From Cryptomeria japonica (lineage: Eukaryota; Streptophyta; Pinopsida; Cupressales; Cupressaceae), in contig NC_081414.1 in assembly GCF_030272615.1 (NCBI RefSeq), positions 51,367,136 through 51,431,135 of the forward strand: DNA of 64,000 nt. The letters run 5' to 3'. The position numbers and the translations under genes are program-made. Under the pieces are notes generated by a model, which ran no database searches, had not been told where the DNA came from, and worked only from the letters and a program-made list of their open reading frames with translations. This document shows positions 23,768-35,261 of this stretch, piece by piece (within the stretch, counting starts at the first letter, position 1; each line of letters begins with the position of its first letter).

Positions 23768-25319
23768 TTGCCTAAAGGAGTCGGTAAGTATGATGGAAAC
23801 TTACCTTTGAAATGTTTCTCTTGTAATAAGATAGGACATTTTGCTTCTAGGTGTCTTGAAAGAATGTCTAGGTATGATAAGCATGAAAGACATGATAGAT
23901 TTGATAAGCATGATAAAACCTACAAGCCCTATCAAAAGTACAAAAATCAGAAGAGATTCTATTATGCTACTGATGAAGGTGTGACAAACGAGGAATTAGA
24001 CAATGAGAATTCAGGAGATGAGTTCGTGTTTAGTGCTATCAAAGAAGATGATCTGATACCAGTGAATCCTACAAGCTGCATTATTGAGGAGAAAGCTTTG
24101 GCTGCTAAGATTGAAGAGAAAGATGAATGGGTAATTGACAATGATTGTTCACATTATATGACAACTGAAAAAAGTAAATTTGTAAGTATGGAAAAGTATG
24201 ATGGTGGTATAGTAAGATTTGGAGATGATAAAGCTTGTGTGATTCGTGGTAGAGGTTCTATATCTTTTGATGGTAAGGATAACATTGATGATGTCTTGTA
24301 TGTTGAAGGATTAAAACATAATCTTTTGAGTGTTGGACAGATGGTTGATGAGGGATATGATTTGAAATTCAAGAATAATAAATGCAAGATTCGAAATGCC
24401 TCTGGTGTAGAAATTGCAACAGGGACTAAAACTAAAGGTAATATCTTTCACTTGAATGTCTGTGAGAAAAGTTGTTTGATTGCTCAAATAGATGAAAGTT
24501 GGTTATGGTATAGGAGGATGTGTCATGTTAACTTTGATTATATGGTGAGGATAAGTTCTACTCAAGTTGTTAGAGATTTGCCTAAGATTGTGAAGCCCTC
24601 TAATCCGGTATGTATATAATGTCAGATGGGGAAGCAAACAAGAACATCATTTAAAAGAAAGTTGTATACATCTAATGGACTGTTAGATCTTGTGCATACT
24701 GATTTGTGTGGTCCTACTAGAGTGAGAAGCATGCAGGGTGATAGGTATTTCATGTTGTTGATTAATGACTGCTATAGAATGATGTGGGTGACTTTTATGA
24801 GGCAAAAATCATAAGCATCAGAGAAATTCAAGATATTCAAAGCAAAGGTCGAGGCTAAGATGAGGTTGAAGCTGAAGTGTTTGAGATCTGATAGAGAAGA
24901 AAAATTCACGTCCGGTGAGTTTGATACATTCTGTGAGAGGAATGGAATTACAAGACAATTATCTACTCCTAGAACCCCTCAGCAGAATGGAGTTGTTGAA
25001 AGGAAGAACAAAACAATCTTGGATGTTGCTAGAACGATGTTGATTAAAGGAAATGTTGCGCAAACATTTTGGAAAGATACTATTAGCACTATTGTTTACA
25101 CATTCAATCGGGTGCATATAAAAGGTGATTTCGGTAAGACTCCTTATGAGCTATGATTTGGTCATGTTTCTACAATTAGATATTTTAGAGTTTTTGGAAG
25201 AAAATGTTATATCAAAAGAGATGAGGATATAAGAAAGTTTTATGCAAGATGTGATGAAGGAATCTTCTTGGGATATTCTACTAAGAGCAAGGTCTATTGG
25301 TGTTACAATAAGAGTTGAA
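23768..25319 (+). pseudogene. Copia zinc knuckle, protease and integrase, broken
   Basis: The CCHC knuckle is at 23813-23854 (CFSCNKIGHFASRC). The protease region is WVIDNDCSHYMT: the catalytic Asp is present at 24137, but the next two positions of the usual Asp-Ser/Thr-Gly triad read N-D, so the enzyme would be dead even without stops. GAG-pre-integrase signature near 24500. Integrase core D,D,E: Asp at 24701, Asp at 24890, Glu at 24998, with 35 residues between the last two as in active integrases. Stops interrupt at 24617, 24812, 25154 and 25315. Confidence 0.92.
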
Positions 25320-27173
25320 GAAGATAGTGAAAAGTGCAAATGTAAATGTTGATGAATGTTTTGGAAAGCATATCAGAGCATGCAAATATGAGTTTGATGA
25401 ACAAGATATTGTCTCTAAGCCTGCATAGACTGAGATCCTGAAACATATTAATCCATTAGAGACAATTAATCCGGATATTGCTGTTGTTGGTGAAGAACTT
25501 GAAGAGCTTGAGAATCAAAATAATCTGAAGACTCTGAGGTATGTGAAGATGAATCATTTTGAGAATCAGATTATTGGTGATAAGAACAAGGGTGTAATGA
25601 CTAGGAGAAGACTTGCTATTGAAGAGATATGTTTGATTTCTAAGATTGAACCTAAAGATGTTGTTGAATCATGTAAGGATGAGAATTGGATAAAAGCTAT
25701 GAAGGAGGAGTTGAATTAGATCGAAAAGAATAACACTTGGGAGCTTGTTCCAAGACCTAAAGACAAAAATGTGATTGGCACTAAATGGGTGTTCCAGAAT
25801 AAAATGAATGAAGTCGGTGAAGTGGTAAGAAACAAAGAAAGATTGGTATATAAGGGATGCTCTTAGATGGAAGGAATTGATTATGAAGAAACTTTTTCTC
25901 CTATAGCTAGAATTGAAGTTGTTATATTGCTGCTTGCATAAGTTGCTTATAAGAATTTCAAGGTTTATCAAATGGATGTCAAGTCAGCCTTTTTGAATGG
26001 TGATCTTGAGGAGGAAGTCTACACTGAGAAACCAGAAGGATTTTCTTTATCACATGTAGGAGACATGGTATGCAGATTGAAGAAAGCATTGTATGGATTG
26101 AAATAAGCCCTTAGAGCCTAGTATGCAAGATTAGATAAGTATTTGATGAAATTGGGATTTTTTAAAGGTACTGCTGAAAGTAACTTAAACTTTAAGGTTG
26201 ATAATGATAACATTTTGATTGTTGAAGTATTTGTGGATGACATTATTTTTGGAGGAGATGATGATTTGAGTATGAAGTTTGCTGATGATATGCAAAAAGA
26301 ATTTGAGATGTCTATGATAGGTGAGATGAAATTCTTCTTAGGATTGCAGATTAATTAGACCAGTAAAGGTATTTTTATTTCTCAATCTAAGGATGTGAAG
26401 GAACTGTTGAAGAAATTTGGGTTAGCTGATTCTAAACCTATTGGAACTCCTATGGTGACTGGATGCATGTTGTCTAAGAATGATGAATATAAGAAAGTGA
26501 ATCAGATCTTGTATAGATCTATGGTTGGTGGACTGTTGTACCTGACTTAATCTAGATTGGATATTATGCATGTCGTGTGTCTTTGTGCTAGATTTCAAGC
26601 TGATCCTAAAGAGACTCATGTTATTGTTGTTAAAATAATTTGCAAATACTTGAAGGGAACTGTTAACTATGGGTTGTAGTATCCGAAGAATGATAATTTT
26701 ATGCTATGTGCCTATATTGATGTTGATTAGCCAGGTGATGTAGATGAACATAAGAGCACTACCAGAGGAGCTTTCTTTCTGGGGAAGAAGTTGATTTCAT
26801 GGGCTAGCAAGAAACAAGATGCTATATCTCTATCTACTGTTGAAGTTGAATACATTGTTGCTGCTACAAATTGTACTCAGGTAGTTTGGATGAAACATAT
26901 GCTGAAAGACATTAGAGTTGTGTATGATGAGCGTATTGTTATTTACTATGAAAATTCAAGTGCTATTAATATTTCCAAGAATCTGGTACTGCATTCTAAA
27001 ATGAAGCATATATAAATTATCATTTCTTAAGGGAGAAAGTTAGTGATGAAGAAGTAAAACTGGAGTATGTATCTACAAAAGATCAGATTGCAGATATTTT
27101 CACTAAGCCCTTGCCTGCAGATACATTTGTGTATTTAAGAGACAAGTTAGGGGTCTCTGCCTCTACTGAATAG
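25320..27173 (+). pseudogene. Copia reverse transcriptase and RNase H, broken
   Basis: The RT region contains [30 protein letters not shown] and the catalytic FVDD box at 26230-26241 (YVDD in most copia). RNase H contains SWASKKQDAISLSTVE near 26800 and ADIFTKPLP near 27090, ending at the TAG at 27171. In-frame stops occur at 25717, 25864, 25939, 26104, 26119, 26356, 26548, 26677 and 26728, and there is a small indel near 27012. Most stops stand where related elements have Gln or Trp. Confidence 0.93.
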
Positions 27174-27491
27174 AACTAGGTGCATTGAGATGCATTAATC
27201 CGATGGACTCCACAGTCTTATCTCTTTATCCGGGTTGATGATTTGATGCTACTACTCAATTGGAGTAGTTAGTGAGTTGTTCAAAGCTGTGATTATGTTG
27301 TTTGGTGAAGAGAATATTGGTTAGTTTATATCTTTGACATTGTTGTCAAAGGGGGATAGATGCATGCGAAAAACTGCCTTATCTTTGGAGCTTTGTGTGC
27401 ATGATCTTAGGGAGAGCATGTTGGATTTTGCTGGTGTTAATTTATTCCTTTGTATTGATTATTTTTAACATTTATATGTTGCCATCAATAC

Positions 27492-27504
27492 CAAAGGGGG
27501 AGAT
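27492..27504 (+). other. Polypurine tract of the copia element
   Basis: caaagggggagat directly precedes the 3' LTR start at 27505. It is the usual plus-strand priming site of copia elements. Confidence 0.85.
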
Positions 27505-28597
27505 TGTTGGATATTGTTGTTGCTAGGATATGTTGTTATCATTGATGTCAACATATTCCTGTATTCTGGTGTTGCAGAGAAATATTTTGGTGATTCGGTG
27601 ATTGCAGAGAAATGATTTGGATTTGTGTGATTCAACATGAAGTATCTCTAGTGTCTCTACTTCATTATTTATTGATTCAATGTTACTTTATGGTGATTTG
27701 GTCGAGTTGTGGATTCTGGTATGGAGACTGGTTTTTAGTGTTCAGTGTTGTAGTGTTTTGGTGTTTGATCCGGTGAGCTCTGGTATGATCATATCTTGTG
27801 TTGCGGATTTGAGAGAGTGTTCGGGATGTTCGTGTGTATCTTCATTCAAATGGTTCATGATTTGGTGCTCCGGAAGCTATATTTCTTATCCGAGTTGTTA
27901 TTGTTAAGTGTTCTTGTATGTTAGCGTGTTGATCGATGGAGATTTGCATAAGTGGTGTTGGTGTAGCTATTACAAATGGTTCTAACATTCTTTTTGGTGT
28001 TTCCTAATCATGTCCTATTTGTTTTGGTGGTCCACATTGATTATTGTGCGAGTTCTTGATGATCTTCTTGGTCCAGTGATATTCTTTGTATTATGCGGTA
28101 TTTTGGTGGTGTAACATGTTGTGGTTGATCTTGGTGAGATTTACGGTGGTGGTGCATGTTTGAGGAGTTGATTTAGGTCCATGCTATGATATCTATGATA
28201 TTTTATTGGTCTGGTGGTTGATTTATGTATTGTGTGATGTAATTTTATAATTAGGTGCTATGGGTTTGGCTGACCTTGTAGTCAAGGTTGATGATTTGTA
28301 TAAATGGGTGTAATGTTCATGTAATTTGGTGTCATGGGTGTTGAGTCTGCATTATCAGAGAGTGGTGTATGTGTGCTCAAGTGAATTAATATTTTTGGTA
28401 TGGTGTGTTGAGTAGAGATTGGTGAAGGGAAGACTTTTAAGCTTAATTGGAACTGTCATCAGGCATTAGCAGATGCTATTTTTTGCAATTCATTCTTTTC
28501 AGATTGTAGTCCGAATCTTTTTGTAAGGTAGTGAACCTTATCTGAGGGTTGGAGCCTTCTGGGTCATTGTAATTTGAGCAGTGAGCTCTATGCAGAG
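27505..28597 (+). repeat. 3' LTR of the copia element, first part
   Basis: Starts TGTTGGATATTG and is collinear with 21630 onward, including the TATA word near 28299, until it is cut at 28597 by the nested element. It resumes at 32660. Confidence 0.93.
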
Positions 28598-31500
28598 TGT
28601 AATGCTCGCCAAAATACCCTAAAGAAACTAAACAATAATATACAAATGGAGATAAAAAAAATTTAACATCTAATAACAACTCATGCAACATATTGCATCT
28701 CCATCTATTTACATTTATTAACCAAATAACCAATATGAACATACATCATTGTTCATTTCATCAATTAATGCAAGCGGAAATAACACAACATCAATAAGAT
28801 TTCTCTAGGGTACTTTAACATCATTACTTAATTCATTTCCACAATAACATACTACACACACGATAGGTATATTTCATCTTCATTAATGCATCATATTCTA
28901 ATTCTTTAACCATGAGATATGTAGCCTACAACATTACTTATTCCTCGTGATATGCATAATTTCCTTTCTACCAATGCATCTAAGTGAATCATTCCTATTT
29001 ACTAGACCCAATTAACATCTTCTAACATATTTAATTATCAATCCACGAATATTCCTCTTTCAAGATTATTTAACATTATGACTAGCATATAAACCTTCCA
29101 GGAAATAATACAACTAATCCATAATGCAATTCCATTCTATTCCAACTATAATCCACTTTATTTCCATGATTCATAAAATCACATCTCTACAATAGTACAA
29201 ATACAATGTCTCTAAATTCCAATCTCCAACTACAATTCATCTTACAAATACGAATACATTAAATACATTATGAGCATAGTTCTTTCTTCTAAGAGATTCC
29301 ATCTACTATATACAAAGATATTACATTACATACATTCCATCTTATCCATTATATAAATCTGCTACAAGGTACATCCATAGTACATCATGAAGAAGAATCC
29401 ATATCCACGCAAGAAGAATCCAAGAGAACATCCCAATGGCTAAAAAGCACCAATCCCCCGACCATGTGGAACCAAAGGAACCACCCCCGTGCTAGGAGAT
29501 GACACAAGGTCCCAACACATACTCTAAACCTAAGTTGGCACCTATAACCAAGGAGACTAACCACACAAGGACTCTCAAGAAAGAACTCACACATATAACG
29601 AGAATGAACTCCCAGAGGCATAAAACTCATCAAGACATAAATGCATCCAACAAGCATAATCATAAATCATAAAGGGGAAACACATGTAGGAGTGGAGTTT
29701 CATCACATGTCATCCTCATAACATAATAACATAATAACACAAGGCACTAGACTGATGGACATGTGGAGCCATCTCAACCTATGAGAGACTAAGGGAGATT
29801 AGCTTACCGTCTTCATGACCTTCTCATGCTTAACCTAAAACATCCTCCCTAGGACTAAGTCATGAGGCACAAATCAATTTATCATCTTATTAATTAATCT
29901 AACTATCCAACCAATCAATTATAAGGTTATCACTTATTTACGAATCACGGAAAACTCTAATGTGCCCTGGTGATCTAGAATTCATGCATCCTTACAAGGA
30001 ACCTCATGCAAGCCTATCTCTCGTGACCCCGATCATCACAAGGAAGCCCACTCCTCCTAACATGGCCCAACAATAAATCACAAGAGGCTCTACCAACATA
30101 ATTACATGAAAACAATACTCAAAGCAACCAACAACTTCCACACATGCTCTTACAACATAAACAAGGCTACAACAACATATACAACATCAATATAGCAAAA
30201 TGAGCCTCTTGGCTAGCAATAAACAAAGGCATATCAAGCCATCAAATAAAGAATAACATCACAACAAGGCCTACTCACTTGCTGGTCCACAACAACATAG
30301 AAAATATCTCAATCTTCCATGGCCTATCCACATGGAAGAGAGTCTAAAATACTCACAATACATAGAAGAACAAATATACTCAAAACTATCATAATGCATC
30401 AAAACTGGTCAAACCCAAAATTGGGAATACTAACAAACCTCAAATAAAGCCTCTGGTACAAAAATCCTTTCGAGAAAATACTTCAAAAATGACCAAAACT
30501 GGGAAAATACAAAACACAGTCAGGTTAGTGCTTTTGCCCCGCAGGACAACGCTTATGCCACAAAGAACAACGCAAATGCAACACAGGACAACACTTTTTC
30601 ATTCCAGAGTCGCGCATATGTATTCTGAAACAACGCTTATGTTTCCAAATTCACGTTTATGCATCCTAAGACAACGCTTATGCTGCGTAGAGCAGCGCAA
30701 ATGCAATATAGAACATCGCAAATGCAATATAGAACAACGCTTTTGCACAAAACTTACGGAAAACTCAGATAACTTTCAGGTAAAATAATAAAATATAGAC
30801 TTAACGAAAAGGCTCGAAAAACATATAAAAAGAAACGCCCAAAAACAAGGAATTCTTGGGTATAAACACAATAAAATAACTCAGCCTATAAACCAAGATT
30901 TCAATCAAATTATTTCAGAACCATTTCTCATAGAGCCGTGAAAGGCCATACACAGGAAACCAAAAACATATATTCCAACAACTATACAAAACCCAAATAA
31001 TATAAAGTTCCTCCCCAAATATTTCCTTTCAACAATAATAGAACTATAGAATAAAATATTATCTCAACCCAATACCCAAAACAATGCAGAGACAATGCAT
31101 ACACAGAGAAGCCATTGAAAACAAAATACAAGTGAAGAACTCCAGCGTGCAACTTAAAGTAATGGAAATGAAGCTGAAGAAGAGCTCCCACAAGCCAAAC
31201 CAAATCCAATCCAAGCTCCAGCCAAATCCAAGAGAGAAGAAAACCAAAACCAAGGAAGAAGCTTGTTGAAGTTTTTTTTCCAAAGAAGAGCAAAAACCAA
31301 CCTGAAAAACTTCACAGGAAGAAAATAAAAAGAAACAATGATCCAAAAACCCTAGCCTCAATCTCGGCCAATCAAAATATTCCATTTTAGAGTATATTTT
31401 ACCAACCCACCATATAATATAATTTATTCACCCATTTTGAAGTTAACCGATGGGAGTGAAGGGTAGGTAAAGTAAATAAAATATACTTATCCAACTAAGT

Positions 31501-32659
31501 GGGATTGTTTTATTTCTTTATTTAAATTAATGTGTCCATACACCCCACTTAGGAATAAAAGTCAAACTATTAAATAAATATAAGCTGTAAATAAATAAGC
31601 CAAATGGGGATTAAAATCAATCAAACCAAAAACTAATAAAATAAATTAAAGAACCAAATAAATATAAGATATCAAATAAATATCAAACCATAGAAAATCA
31701 AATAACTAATTAAATAATCAAATACCATTAAAGATTAAATCACAAATATTAAATAAATATTAAACAACAATAAAGCTCATCAATCATTAAATAGTCATAA
31801 AATCAATAAACGTTAATTATCAAATAAATATAAATACCAAATAATTAAATATTCAAAACTTATAAATTAAATTCTTTAAAATAAACATTACCAAATGTAA
31901 AATTACACATCAAAAGCCACATAATTACTCTAACATGCACAAGTAAATCAACCGGCATAAATTGGACTCACAATACCAAAAGAACAAGCTTACTATCTGA
32001 CATGGTGAATTATGCCAAGGCACTGACTACTCACGATGAACAACTTAGACCTAGAGTATGTGAGGGGAAACTCGTGCCATCTCCGAACCACATAAGCCAT
32101 TGGAACTAAAGACACGCTCAGACCTGTGAAGCCAGGTGGAGTCAATGTCTGGTAACTGCAAAATCCTGCAACCACAAAACGACAATACAACATATACATA
32201 TACATATATAGAACAAGCAAGTGATAGATAATCACGACGACACATCCCGCTTGCAATGAGTGATGTGGAATCGTCTCTATCATGAAGACAATCAAACAAT
32301 AGTTAGACACATCTCATAAACATCTCATCATAAGTAATCATGAAGTAGGGTTAGTGTAATCATAATCATCATCAAAACCATGATAAATATAATCTATCAA
32401 TAATCCATCACATAGTGAGCATATAAAATCCATCAAGTACATGTATCATCAAATCACATTATCAATCATGATAGTACCAACATCCATATAGATAATCAAA
32501 ATAACATATGTCCAATAGTGTCTAACATCAATCACAAGTCACTGAAGCATATGAGTAATCATCATCCAAATCATCAAAATATAGTCTAGATAAGTCTATC
32601 AAGCATAATATAAAAGTCAACTCTAGTCAAAATAAGTCAAATCAAGGGTGGACTCTACA
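28598..32659. mobile_element. 4.06-kb TGTAATG...CTACA element nested in the copia 3' LTR
   Basis: It interrupts the copia 3' LTR precisely. The left LTR copy reads ...gctctaggcagtgtgcctg without interruption, while here gctctatgcagag is followed by TGTAATGCTCGCC, and the LTR resumes after CTCTACA at 32660 with tagtgtgcctg. Flanks are cagag and tagtg, a degraded 5-bp duplication. Termini TG...CA and similarity to the relic at 2071/11313 suggest a gypsy-type LTR. It has no pol genes, so it is either a very large solo LTR or a non-autonomous element. It carries a 21-bp minisatellite at 30525-30745. Confidence 0.75.
30525..30745 (+). repeat. 21-bp minisatellite, about ten copies
   Basis: Units of 20-21 bp around gaacaacgcaaatgcaatata and variants (acaacgcttatgc, acatcgcaaatgc), in head-to-tail order. 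Because 21 is a multiple of three, the frame at 30489-30788 (99 codons) stays open and encodes 7-residue repeats such as PQRTTQM and NIEHRKC. That frame is a by-product of periodicity; I see no sign of translation. Confidence 0.85.
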
Positions 32660-32929
32660 TAGTGTGCCTGAATGCATGTGCATTCCCCATTGTAATATTT
32701 CCACATACTACTGTAGAGTATCATCTTATTGTGGGTAGGTTCCCACGGTGATTTTTCCCTTAATCGGGTTTTCCACGTCAAAAATATTGATGTTATGTGT
32801 GTTGTTGTTATTATTGTTATCTTTATTTTTGTTGTAGTAGATCAGATATAAGATTGTGCTTAATTGGTTTAATCCAATGAAAACAGATTCACCCGCCCTC
32901 TCGGTTTTCCTTCCTTGCTATTGCCAACA
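32660..32929 (+). repeat. 3' LTR of the copia element, second part
   Basis: Resumes with tagtgtgcctgaatgcat, matching 22705 onward. It holds the ttttccacgtcaaaa box and the C tract (acccgccctc, interrupted by a G) and ends ccaaca at 32929, followed by the right target duplication AACTT (32930-32934). Confidence 0.93.
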
Positions 32930-33022
32930 AACTTAAGTCATGTGAATAAGTCCCTCACCGAGAACTAGCAAAAACACTAGGTACAAGACCTTACTAGGTC
33001 CAAAACCTTATTCACACCAACA

Positions 33023-35261
33023 ATGTATTCATGTGACTCCTCATGTATATATTAAATACACTTTTCTAATGTTGCATACAAAAACTTCTTAAAAAAATCT
33101 CTCCACCCAAAGTTTGGCATCGCATTTCAAGATGTGCCATAACTTTACAAAATATGAAATATTTAATACAAGGTGTCCAACACCTTTCTCAACAAAAGAG
33201 ATGTTGCTATAAATTAATTATAATGATATGAAGTGTAGATTAAGGGGAGAAAAGAATGGGCTAGCAGAAGGTTGGTATAAATTGATTGAAAGTTATGATT
33301 TTCTCCCTTAGAACTATGAGAATGGGGTTAAGGGTAGCACCTGAATTTTTTTGAGGATAATTTTTTTAATTTGATTTTGGAAGAAAAATGAAGGGAATTA
33401 ATAATATTTTGGTATTAAAGTAGTAGGTTCACCAAAAATTAATATATAAATTAAACTACTTACAACATGTTAATGTAGATTAACTTATAATATACGTTAA
33501 TATTTTAAGTAGACTAATTTATAGATATAACTAGTTTAATTTTTTAAAAAAGGTACTAGCTACTTTTTTTTGTATTTTAATGTTTATAAAAGTAGGAAAT
33601 ATTGATGACTATAAGAAATGTGAATCTAGTAAGTTGAATTAGACTAATAAAACTATTAAAGTGACTATTAATTGAAAATATGATTTTAGAATGGAAATAA
33701 TACTCCCAAATAAAAAACCTTAATAAGACAAAGTTGTAGTTTAAGGACTTTAGTGGAGTTACACTATGGCTTGTGTGATTGTGCTATCATCCAAATCTAA
33801 TAGAAAACATAAGACGATACATATAGGTTGAAACCTGCAAAATAGAAATAAAATACACAATACTAGCTATAGAGAAAAACTAGGAAAATAAAAAAGATGC
33901 CATGAATAATATAGACTAACTAAAATTTTGATTAAATAAATTTAAATGGGAAAATATAAAGAACGAAAGGAAATATAGAATCATTGAGAAGGAGAGTCAA
34001 ATCCAAATAATAAGCTCCAAAATCTAGGACAAGAAAAAGGGAGGTGATTATTTGGGAGCTCACAAATATGGTCAAGCTCAAAATTTGATCTTTCGACCTC
34101 CATGAATATTCAAATAAAAAATATAATTTGTAATATGTGTTCTTTTAATCTTACGTGCCTCTCATACAAATATCAATGATATAAAGTAATAAAATGAATC
34201 GCAATAAACATGTCTAATATTACTCTTGCGTGAATGGAAGAGAATTAGAAGATGTATAGAATCTAAAGATTCTAAATAAATACTACAATACAAATCAATA
34301 AACAAGGTGAATTTTTTTTATCAAATTATTGAAAGTAATAAAATGGAGTCTAATTGTATGTAAAAATTTTCACATTAATAATACAAAATGATGCCAAATA
34401 AATACTACAATACAAATCAATAAACAAAGAGAAAAAGTTTTATCAAATTATCAAGTAATTAAATGGAGTCTAATGGCATGTAGAAAGTTTCACATTAATA
34501 ATGCAAAATGCTCATAGGACTAGAGAGTTAAATGGCATGTAGAAAGTTTCACATTAATAATGCAAAATGCTCATAGGACTACAGAGTTAGAATGCCATAT
34601 GCTAAAAGAGGGAGAAAGCTAGAAGAGAAGACTTAAAAGCAAAAAACTAGTCCAATATATGAAAAGGAAAAGGGAATCCAATGTCAAAATTTCAATCGTA
34701 CACAAAGTTTATTTTTGGCAAAGGATTAAGGAAATGATTATTAGAAACTTGGTAGGCTTGATCAAATAACAATTACAAATAAATGAAAATTCAAACAACA
34801 TAATATTTGTTTTTTAATAAGCATCAATAAATTTGTACAAATATACAATGAAATCATGTCTATTTAGACATTTGAATTAATAAATTTTACTCCTAAAGAG
34901 ACAAAACTTAAATTTATTAAATCATGACTTAAATTACAAAATGAACATAAAGACATCAAAATAAATATTAGACGGAAGATAAACACACAAAACAACATAA
35001 AATTTGGTATTTAGATTAATAAATGGGCTAAAATAAATCCTAAAAGAGTGGTCACTAAAATCGGTACAATTTCTAGTATCAAAATGTAGGAAATATAATT
35101 TTTAAGATTATAATACCACAATTCTTATCCCTTGAGAATAGAGCTAAGTACTTTCATTTATCACATTTAGTTTCCAAATTTTAACATTTAATGTTTCAAA
35201 TTTTGATATTCATTGCCTACAACTAATTATTAATCAATTTATTGATTTATGCTTGATTGAT
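33023..35261. other. AT-rich duplicated DNA without a gene (copy 2)
   Basis: Collinear with 16356-18382 in copy 1. It differs mainly by local tandem expansions at 34268-34590. No gene, RNA or regulatory element was recognised. Confidence 0.5.
34268..34590. repeat. Local tandem duplications of 122 bp and 59 bp
   Basis: A 122-bp unit starts at 34268 and again at 34390 (gattctaaataaatac and gatgccaaataaatac). The end of the second unit is itself duplicated with a 59-bp period (aatggcatgtagaaag at 34472 and 34531). Copy 1 of the segmental duplication has single versions at 17600-17730, so these arose after the duplication. Confidence 0.85.

Larger units (their letters stand above)
21630..32929 (+). 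mobile_element. Complete but inactivated Ty1/copia retrotransposon
   Basis: Bounded by TGTTGG (21630) and CCAACA (32929), inverted LTR termini, inside a 5-bp target duplication. Order: 5' LTR (21630-22945), decayed tRNA-iMet primer site (about 22951-22963), gag-pol (23006-27173) in the order gag, protease, integrase, reverse transcriptase, RNase H that defines copia, purine tract (27492-27504), and 3' LTR (27505-28597 and 32660-32929) split by a nested element. Without the nested insert it is about 7.2 kb, a usual copia size once these long LTRs are allowed for. Multiple in-frame stops and at least one frameshift make it non-autonomous. Confidence 0.95.

Noticed and set aside
23768-24619. 283-codon frame as an intact gene
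   Set aside because: It is the zinc knuckle to pre-integrase part of a copia polyprotein that is broken by stops on both sides.
30525-30745. 21-bp repeats considered as a CRISPR array or a telomere-like repeat
   Set aside because: Units abut with no unique spacers, and the unit is unrelated to plant telomere repeats.
30982-31385. Minus-strand frames of 103 and 108 codons
   Set aside because: Two overlapping frames over the same A-rich plus strand, Phe/Leu/Cys-rich with no motif. They are composition artefacts inside the nested element.
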